From contig JAMXIF010000051.1 in NCBI GenBank assembly GCA_028583685.1, forward strand, positions 43,200,785-43,264,784: 64,000 bases of DNA. The letters are read 5' to 3'. The position numbers and the translations under genes were made by a program. This document shows positions 57,540-64,000 of the stretch, piece by piece (within the stretch, counting starts at the first letter, position 1; each line of letters starts with the position of its first letter). This DNA comes from Petaurus breviceps papuanus (Eukaryota; Chordata; Mammalia; Diprotodontia; Petauridae). The notes beneath the pieces are model-generated. The model had not been told where the DNA came from. It saw nothing but the letters and a program-made list of their open reading frames with translations, and ran no database searches.

Positions 57540-57770
57540 TGCATGTTGCCTTTCCCATTCTTCCTTAATCTTGGTATATTTCCTCTAGGTCTTCCCTCAG
57601 TTTATACTATCTCCATATTTCTTGTGCATAACTTGTTTGAATGTTGCCTCCTACATTAGACTGCAAACTCTTTGAGAGCATAGAGTTTTTCATTTTTCTT
57701 TGGATCCCCAGGACTTAGTAGAATGCCTAGCACAGAGTAAGTGTTTAATAAATGTTAACTAACTAAAATA
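57540..57770 (+). repeat. L2 LINE 3' end
   Basis: Sense terminus: 'cttcctcagtttatac'-like text, 'ttagactgcaaactctttga', 'gatccccaggacttagtaga', 'gtgtttaataaatgttaact'. Confidence 0.8.
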
Positions 57771-59001
57771 TTACTATCAAAATTTATTAACAACTAAGTC
57801 CACTAAAAATGAGGAGGAGGAGGAATTCACCAGAATGGAATGCCTAGAAGTCGCATCAGCTTCACTACTATGACCAGATGAATTCATCAGTGAAAAGTCT
57901 CTTTAAGTTGTAAAAGTGTAGTGTAGATTTAATGATTCTCTCTCAATGGCGATGGGGTAGTAGATCAACTAAAATGATCTTCACTCATGATCATTAACTG
58001 CAGTTCATGAAGTCACAATGGAAGCAATCAGCCCACACCAAGAATCAACTCAAACTCAGTTGATATGAAGAAAAAAAAGGGAAGTAAAAACCAGAAATTT
58101 CAAGACATTATCTCCATCCAACCAGAATAGATTTCCAACAGTACTACCCCAATTTTCTGGATGTTTCGACAGCTGTTGATACAACATATATAATTATCAT
58201 CAAAAGTGAGAAGAGGTTTACAGCAGGCTTTATTTTTTTAATGTTGTATCCTGTGCCTTGGGACTAAGGACACTCTGTTTCTAGTGAAATCTGCATAGAG
58301 GTACTTTATTTTTATATGATTATGCACCATTTCTTTCAACTTCAGAACACCATTTAGTGGGAATATACACTCCAATAAAATGCACCTGCAGACAGTGTTC
58401 ACTAGACCATTAGTTTAAAAAAAAAGAAAAGGATGGGAATAAAGTAAATGAAGACATCACTCTTCAATCATCAATCATTTCAACCATTTTCAGCTACTTT
58501 TAATAGCAGCTTTAAAGGTATTTCAGCAAAGCTAAAGAAAATAGATGCTAAAGGTAAAGATGGTAGGGTGATAGCTAGTATATAACAAAGGAAAGATAGG
58601 AAAAAGCCAACTTTTCCTTTCATCATCTAAAGAACTTTATCAAGCAAGTAAAAATTTGACCAGTAGACAAGGATTTCTCCTGAGAGAGAGTCACTGTTCC
58701 AGAAGGTCAGGAGGAAACTTCATCAGGTGAGGAAGAGTAGAAATAAAGATTTAACAATCATGCATCTGTTTGTAGAAATTAGTTGGTTTTTCTTTTCATC
58801 ATCGAGAGAAAAACAAAAGCACAAAGGAAGAGATCTGGTTTCTTGTAATATTTATGGAGGTAGGTATGGAGTGTGGAGAAATCCAGGTCTATATTTTACT
58901 GGTGAAGGGAACTCCTTGTGTGAAAAATCCCTCAACCAATATAGTTTAGTAACTGTTTTGCATTAACCTTGAATTAGTGCCATACTCAACTATAGCTAGG
59001 T
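57771..59001. other. unassigned DNA
   Basis: About 1.2 kb without a recognised repeat. No frame with a recognisable domain. Confidence 0.4.
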
Positions 59002-59170
59002 CCTGATTAGTATGAATAATCATATAGTGGAATGTGTTCGAATTCACATTATTTGAAGTTATAATTATGTGAATGAAATACGGTAATTGGTTTCAGCCCA
59101 GTGGAAATATACAGTGCGAATTCAAATAATACAACCACTTTAGAGGATTCATTATTCACACTAATGGGGG
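59002..59170. mobile_element. palindromic MITE, about 169 bp
   Basis: The left end cctgattagtatgaataatc is the near inverse complement of the right end (gattcattattcacactaatgg), and a second inverted pair (ttcgaattcacattatttga / gcgaattcaaataat) lies inside. The compact palindrome suggests a non-autonomous DNA transposon. The superfamily is unknown and the target duplication unclear. Confidence 0.6.
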
Positions 59171-59184
59171 CTATATGCCTCTAA

Positions 59185-59455
59185 GGATAATAATAGCTAG
59201 GATTTAGCTCCTACTCTGTGCCAGAAACTGGGCTAAGTGCTTTATAAACATCTCATTTGATTCTCACAAAAGCCCTAGGGGAAAGGTACCATTATTATCC
59301 TGATTTCATAATTAAGGAAACTGAGTCAATCAAAGGTTAAAATAACTTACCCAAGGTAAGTCACACAGTCAGTGTGCCTGAAGTTGGATTTGAACTCAGG
59401 TCTTATTCTCACTTCAGGGCCAGAGCTGTATGCAACTGTGCTACCTTGAGGCCTA
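59185..59455 (-). repeat. full-length MIR/THER1-like SINE, antisense
   Basis: 'ctctgtgccagaaactgggc', 'tcatttgattctcacaaaag', 'aaggaaactgagtcaatcaa', 'gttggatttgaactcaggtc' and the inverted head 'caactgtgctaccttgaggc'. Confidence 0.9.
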
Positions 59456-59499
59456 TGTATGCTGCTTCAGAATCTTTTTCTTAATCCAAAACTTAATTG

Positions 59500-59930
59500 A
59501 TGGGCTGTCTACTCCAAGAAGACTTCTCTGATCTCCCTAGCCCCTCAATTCCTCAGTTGTTGGTACTCTCTCCTCTTTAAATTAATCTATTTTTCTACAG
59601 GATGCTGGACAGAGTACAGTCTCTGTGGTAAGATACATTCAAATCACACTGATGACTCTTGCTACCAATATAAACATGCTAATTTCATTTCTCTGAACCT
59701 CAATTTCCTTCTCTATAAATGATTGAACCAAATGGTCCATAGAGCCTTCCAGCTGCAAACTATGAATCTGTGTACATGGTATATCTCCCATTCTCCCATA
59801 CAAGATAGGGTTTATCTCTCACTGTTGGTGTCTTCTCTTTTTCTATTCCCAGACCTTAATCCAGTGCTTCATGAATAGGAGGCATTAATACATAATTGCT
59901 AAATTGAACTGAATTAAATTAATTGAATTC
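59500..59930 (+). repeat. L2 3' end split by a MIR
   Basis: L2 left part at 59500-59604 ('gaagacttctctgatctccc', 'gttggtactctctcctcttt'), a plus-strand MIR at 59605-59775 ('gaacctcaatttccttctct', 'tagagccttccagctgcaaa'), and the L2 right part at 59780-59930 ('gttggtgtcttctctttttc', 'cagaccttaatccagtgctt'). Confidence 0.7.
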
Positions 59931-60312
59931 TCAAATTTATGTTATTCTATGACAGAGCTGCATAATTTGGGCCCATTGTCTTCGTGGTTTCTAAGAAAAT
60001 AAATCTTTTCTCTTACTCATGAAAATACAACTATGGAGATCAGGTGCACATATTCATTTATAATGCCCTAATGACTAATCCACAAAAAGTCCAATAAATA
60101 TGCTTCCGTTCTAAGAGCCAGCCCCTCAACTTAGTTCTGGAAACTATGGGGATGAGGCCACATTATTACAAAGTAATGCAAGTGGTGAAACAGCTTTTAA
60201 TCTTCTATTCCCTCTAGGTATGGCCAAGGTAGAAGAATGAGAGCAAACTGGGTTTTCTTCGGGACCTTGGGAAGTCAATTCATTTCTGTGACACTTTGTT
60301 TGCCTTGGAGAA
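59931..60312. other. unassigned DNA
   Basis: A MIR-core trace (gaccttgggaagtcaattca) lies at 60263-60290. Otherwise nothing is recognised. Confidence 0.4.
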
Positions 60313-60314
60313 TT

Positions 60315-60567
60315 TTGCTGTTGTTCAGTCATTTCAGTCATGTTTGAGTCTCCATGACCCCATTTGGGATTTTCTTGGCAAAGATCCTGGAGTAGTTTGC
60401 CATTTCCTTCTCCGGCTCATTTTGCAGATGAGGAAACTGAGGCAAATGGGGTTAAATTACTTTCCCACAGTCACAGGGCTGGGAAGAGTCTGAGGCCATA
60501 TTTGAACTCAGGTCTTCCTGACTCCAAGCCCATCGCTCTAACCACTGCACCACCTAGCTTCCCTTAG
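60315..60567 (-). repeat. RTE-tailed CORE-SINE, full length
   Basis: Minus-strand copy: tail at the left 'gctgttgttcagtcatttca', 'accccatttgggattttctt', middle 'agatgaggaaactgaggcaa', and inverted head 'gctctaaccactgcaccacc' at the right. A CORE-SINE head fragment in plus orientation (aatagagcattggatttgga) adjoins it at 60570-60620. Confidence 0.9.
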
Positions 60568-60689
60568 GGAATAGAGCATTGGATTTGGAGTCACTGTGTG
60601 GATTTACTCTCCTGTGGTCCCTTGTTGCTGCACCATGTATGGTCCCATACCATTCACCATCTGTACAACTTTTCAAAGCATAAATGTCT

Positions 60690-61000
60690 CTTCTTGGTGA
60701 CCTTTTCCATTATGTCCCCCGTAGTTATTATAAGGTAAGCTAATAGAGAACAGGGGCTATCTCCGAATTTGCATTAGTGTTCCCAGCAGTTAGCATAGGG
60801 CTTGACCTAGCAAATACTTACATGCTTCCCTTCCCCATTTATTCAAAACCTCAGATACTGACTATGTGATCCTAGGCAAGTGACTTCTCCATTTCTACAT
60901 CAGTAAAATGAGATTATTAATATTATCTACCTCACAGGGGCATTGGGAAAATCAAACTAGATCATTCATATAACTTAAGGCACCATCTACTGTGAGTTAC
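60690..61000 (+). repeat. L2 3' end and MIR
   Basis: L2 terminus at 60690-60835 ('agaacaggggctatctccga', 'ttagcatagggcttgaccta'), then a MIR/THER1-like copy at 60845-61000 ('gtgatcctaggcaagtgact', 'attatctacctcacaggggc'). Confidence 0.7.
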
Positions 61001-61024
61001 AAAAGTGACCTATTTTCTGAGAAA

Positions 61025-61135
61025 GACTAAAACAGGATTGGTGAACTTTCAACCTTGAGGTCACATATGGTCTGCTAGGTTTTCAAGTTCAGCCCTTTGA
61101 CTGAATCCACACTTTACGTGACAAATCTGTTTTAA
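61025..61135 (+). repeat. unclassified old repeat, possibly hAT-derived
   Basis: 'ggtcacatatggtctgctag' and 'gccctttgactgaatccaca' recall a widespread mammalian/marsupial interspersed repeat with hAT-like ends. No termini were seen, so the class is a guess. Confidence 0.35.
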
Positions 61136-61139
61136 TAAT

Positions 61140-61350
61140 AATCATTTTAATAACCAATTATTCAGCAATGTGCCAGGCACTGTGCTAAGTGTTTGAGGAT
61201 ACAAAAAGACCAAAAAATAGTCCCTGCTCTCAGGGGCTCATAGTCTAATGTGAGAGACAACAAGCAAACAGCTCTGTACAAACAAAATACATTTGAGATG
61301 ATCAACAGGAGGAAGACCCTTAAACATCTGAAGAAGGATTGATTCAAAGC
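61140..61350 (-). repeat. L2 3' end
   Basis: Antisense terminus, well preserved: 'gtgccaggcactgtgctaag', 'atagtccctgctctcagggg', 'ctcatagtctaatgtgagag'. Confidence 0.85.
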
Positions 61351-61409
61351 TAAGTCTGCTGACTCCAGGTTCAAGGTCAAGGCTCTGTCTTATCATGCTC
61401 TCCTCACAA

Positions 61410-61980
61410 ACACTCTATGTCCTTATCTATCTGCTCTTCTATCTTCCTTATGACAAAGGATGATCAAAAGGAATCCCTCTTTCTGGACTCTTGATCCCAC
61501 CTTCTTCTAACTCCTCCATTATTTTGCTCCAATAATTATTCCTGTTCTCTACTGGGTCCTTCCCTTTTGCCTATATCCTCAGGTCTCATCTAGCCTGTGA
61601 AAACCAAAAATGAAAGGGATGTCTAGGTGGCTCAATGAATAGAGCACTGACCCTGAATTCAGAAGGACCTGAGTTCAAATCCAGCCTCAGACACTTAACC
61701 CGTACTAGTCATGTGACCTTGGGCAAGTCATTTACCCCCAATTGCCCTGTCTTCCCCCCCTCCAGAAGAAAAATAAAAGAAAGCCAAAAACAAAACAAAC
61801 CATTTTTCTCTCAATGTGCCACTCAGTCCAGCCATTGTCCCATCTCTCTCTTCTTTACTCACTACCAACTTTACAGAATTAGACATGTGCCCTTCCCTCT
61901 GCACTTCCTCACCATCTTCTCTCTCCATGACATTACTGTCTGGCTTCTATCCCCACAATGGTAATGGAACTGGTGATGTT
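61410..61980 (+). repeat. L2 coding region split by a CORE-SINE
   Basis: L2 ORF2 text before the insertion ('ctactgggtccttccctttt', 'gcctatatcctcaggtctca') and after it at 61800-61980 ('actttacagaattagacatg', 'cacttcctcaccatcttctc'). A later piece, 'agatctctctgcagcatcaa' at 62239, probably belongs to the same L2. Confidence 0.5.
61620..61798 (+). repeat. CORE-SINE, ATAGAGC-type subfamily
   Basis: Head 'gtctaggtggctcaatgaat', 'agagcactgaccctgaattc', core 'gtcatgtgaccttgggcaag' and an A-rich end with imperfect flanking duplication (ccaaaaatgaaa / gccaaaaacaaa). Confidence 0.92.
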
Positions 61981-62009
61981 ATCCAAACCCAGGAACTTTT
62001 TCTATCCTC

Positions 62010-62300
62010 ATTCTTCCCTGAGATGCAGTGTGCAGTAGTGGAGAGAGAACTGATTTTTCAAGCCAGGAAGATGTTGGTTAAAGCCCCACATCTCATGCCT
62101 GTGTGTGCTGTGTGCCCCTAGTTAAGTCACTTAATTTCTTGAAGACTATAAATTGAAGTGAACATGTTGATCTGCACTAGGAAAGCAAATACCCTCTTTT
62201 CAGGAACATCCTAGGGCCAGTGCTTGTCCATTCCCCTAGATCTCTCTGCAGCATCAACCACTGCTTAATCCACTGTTCCATCTGGACACCAGGGGAAAGG
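62010..62300 (+). repeat. CORE-SINE with extended tail, then L2 trace
   Basis: 'gcagtagtggagagagaact' and 'gtgcccctagttaagtcact' are head and core. 'gaagactataaattgaagtg' is the extended tail seen near 9300 and 29650. An L2 trace follows at about 62235-62280. Confidence 0.6.
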
Positions 62301-62356
62301 TCCATTTGTGTTGTCTTATGTCCACCATTCTATCACAAATTCCTTCAGGGATAAAG

Positions 62357-62745
62357 AAATGTTTTCTTGCCACACCTTTTAATCTCTTTTTTTTAAGGGG
62401 AGGCTGAAAACAGTTTACAATTTCTGCTATGTAAGCTCCGTCTTCAGAAACTGTGTAGAAATGTGGATGAGGGAAGTGGCTAGGTGGCTCAATGAATAGA
62501 GCACTAGCCCTGGATTCAGGAGGACCTGAGTTCAAATCTGACCTCAGATGCTTACTAGCCATGTGACCCTGGGCAAGTCACTTAACCCCAAATTAAACCC
62601 CTGCCTTCCCCCCTCCAAAAAAAAAAAGCAAAAGAAAAAAGTTTTTAAGAAATAGTAATGAATAGGGCACCAAATTTGAAAGTCAGAAAGATCTGTTTTC
62701 AAATCCTGACCAAATTACCAGCAGTCTGAGAAGCAGTATCTCTTA
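62357..62745 (+). repeat. local duplication unit A, split by a SINE
   Basis: 'cacaccttttaatctctttt', 'ctatgtaagctccgtcttca' and 'gtgtagaaatgtggatga', then after the SINE 'gaatagggcaccaaatttga' and 'gttttcaaatcctgacc'. These align with 63254-63460. The second half is itself CORE-SINE-derived. Confidence 0.65.
62474..62640 (+). repeat. CORE-SINE, ATAGAGC-type subfamily
   Basis: Head 'aagtggctaggtggctcaat', 'gaatagagcactagccctgg', core 'gtgaccctgggcaagtcact', ending in a long A-rich run. It interrupts duplication unit A. Confidence 0.95.
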
Positions 62746-62842
62746 TCTTATATTTGTTTTTCTTGTGTCTTGTTTTATCTTTGCATACCTAGTACCTAGG
62801 TACAGGTGCTTCAGAAATATGTGTTGAATCCACCTGAATTAT
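62746..62842 (+). repeat. L2-type 3' end
   Basis: 'ttgtgtcttgttttatcttt', 'gcatacctagtacctaggta', 'ggtgcttcagaaatatgtgt' resemble a sense L2 terminus. The stretch 62843-63253 is unassigned. Confidence 0.55.
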
Positions 62843-63253
62843 ATTGAAATAGTTATCTGTTTAGGAAATGCCTCCAACAGCCATGCACAATCAATTGAGC
62901 AGAGATAGTAAAGCCAAAGAGTGATTCCATTCAATTCTCATTGGGATTCTCCAAGTAAATAAGAGGTGACTGAGGAAGTCAGCGCTGATGCTGCATCTCT
63001 GGACTCATTACTAATACAATCGGGTTCTATAAACATCTTTCTGGACTAAGGCCATAAGTAATTTGAATGGAAAATGGAACATTGGCATAACATTAAGCAA
63101 TGATTCCAATGCCAACTCTTCTACAGATATTGGTAATTAAATAATTGAGAACAAACTACAGCTCTGTCACACCACTACATTTATATTTAACAAGTAAAGC
63201 TGTGGTTCAACTTCCATAATATTCATTAAAGATATAAGCAAGGTCTAAGAAAT

Positions 63254-63540
63254 ACTTTCTCACCACACCTTTTAATCTCTTTCCATTGATGGAGATACTG
63301 CAAACGGTTTATAACTTCTACTAAGATGTGAGCTCCTTTTACAGAGTCTGTATAGAAAAGTGGATAGAGCACCAGACTTGAAGTCACAAACATCTGTGTT
63401 CAGATCCTGCCCCCAGAAAATAACCAGCCATGTGAGAAGCAACAAGTCACCTGCCTTCTCTGTGTCATTTTCCATGTTTGTAAAATGAAGCTAAAAATAT
63501 CTTACTTCATAGATTGAGTTAGAATCTAATAAGAATGTAG
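63254..63540 (+). repeat. local duplication unit B with CORE-SINE
   Basis: 'cacaccttttaatctctttc', 'agatgtgagctccttttaca' and 'ctgtatagaaaagtggatag' mirror unit A. It continues as an uninterrupted CORE-SINE ('agcaccagacttgaagtcac', 'tgttcagatcctgccc'). Confidence 0.65.
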
Positions 63541-63820
63541 ATTGTAGTATAGTTTAAAAGGATTCTAGATTTAAAGCTGAAAACCCTTGGTTCAAATCTA
63601 GGTCAAGCACTTGTTGCCTACATGGCCTCAAACAACCTCTCTGGGTTTTAGTTTTCCTCAGTTGTTAAATTAAGGGTTGGATTTCCTCCAACACAATAGC
63701 TTTGTGAACCTATGCAAGCAAGTCAACTTAACTTTTCTGTATCTCAGTTTCCTCACCTGTAAAATAAGGGAGTTAGATTCAATGACCTCTACAGTCCCTT
63801 CTAGATCCAAATCAAAGATC
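63541..63820 (+). repeat. two MIR-like SINE fragments
   Basis: The first (63541-63710) has 'ccttggttcaaatctaggtc' and 'gttttagttttcctcagttg'. The second (63710-63820) has 'atctcagtttcctcacctgt', 'gagttagattcaatgacctc' and 'agtcccttctagatcc'. The stretch 63821-64000 is unassigned. Confidence 0.75.
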
Positions 63821-64000
63821 TCACAGAAAGCATTCTGTAAACCAATTGTCAACCTTAATATTAAGACTTGGAAATTATGTCTGGGTTTCCTCAGTAAAAA
63901 GAAAAGGCTTAGTAAATACTTGTTTTCTTCATCTTCTAGTCTTAGAGGGTTGTCTGAGTTCAGTCAGATTGTGTGATTTACCTTTGCTTAAAGACCTAGG

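Overview
The window reads as non-coding, repeat-dominated DNA from a marsupial nuclear genome, probably an Australian-type (australidelphian) lineage. This rests on repeat families recalled from marsupial genomes, not on a database search: marsupial L1 (5' leader, ORF1, ORF2 and 3' ends), tRNA-headed CORE-SINEs starting GGGGCAGCTAGGTGGC, CORE-SINEs with an RTE/BovB-like tail, and very many L2 and MIR/THER1-like copies. No bacterial, viral or organellar gene organisation is present, and no intact protein-coding gene is visible. Almost every open frame is short and explained by a repeat, a microsatellite or chance.

Layout. 1-5.9 kb: L2, MIR, L3/CR1 and an antisense L1 3' end, plus a 156-bp tandem duplication with an internal hairpin. 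5.9-7.4 kb: two solo LTRs of one retroviral family, each with its own 5-bp target duplication, one of them inside an unclassified repeat ('family X' here) that recurs four more times. 7.4-16 kb: L2 and MIR pieces, an RTE-tailed SINE and a 300-bp pogo/Tigger-like MITE. About 16.2-20.8 kb: a degenerate L1 that keeps its 5' part but has lost its 3' half, and carries a SINE. 22-30 kb: L2 and L1 3' fragments nested in one another, SINEs with clean target duplications, long microsatellites and an LTR of a second family. 30-39 kb: mixed old repeats, a second LTR of that family, and a nearly complete family X copy. 39.5-40.7 kb: the only place with gene-like signals, a GC-richer segment ending in a splice donor followed by an 88-bp exon-like block that starts with ATG. 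41-52 kb: MIR, L2 and RTE-tailed SINEs and another long family X copy. 52.9-53.7 kb: a repeat-free stretch dense in homeodomain-type motifs, a candidate enhancer. 53.7-64 kb: a long antisense L2, MIR copies, a small palindromic MITE and a local duplication near 62.4/63.3 kb.

No genes can be shown to work together. The plausible biology is an intergenic or long-intron region with a candidate 5' end of a gene on the plus strand near 40 kb and a candidate regulatory element near 53 kb. All repeat boundaries were placed by eye and may be off by tens of bases unless a target duplication is quoted.
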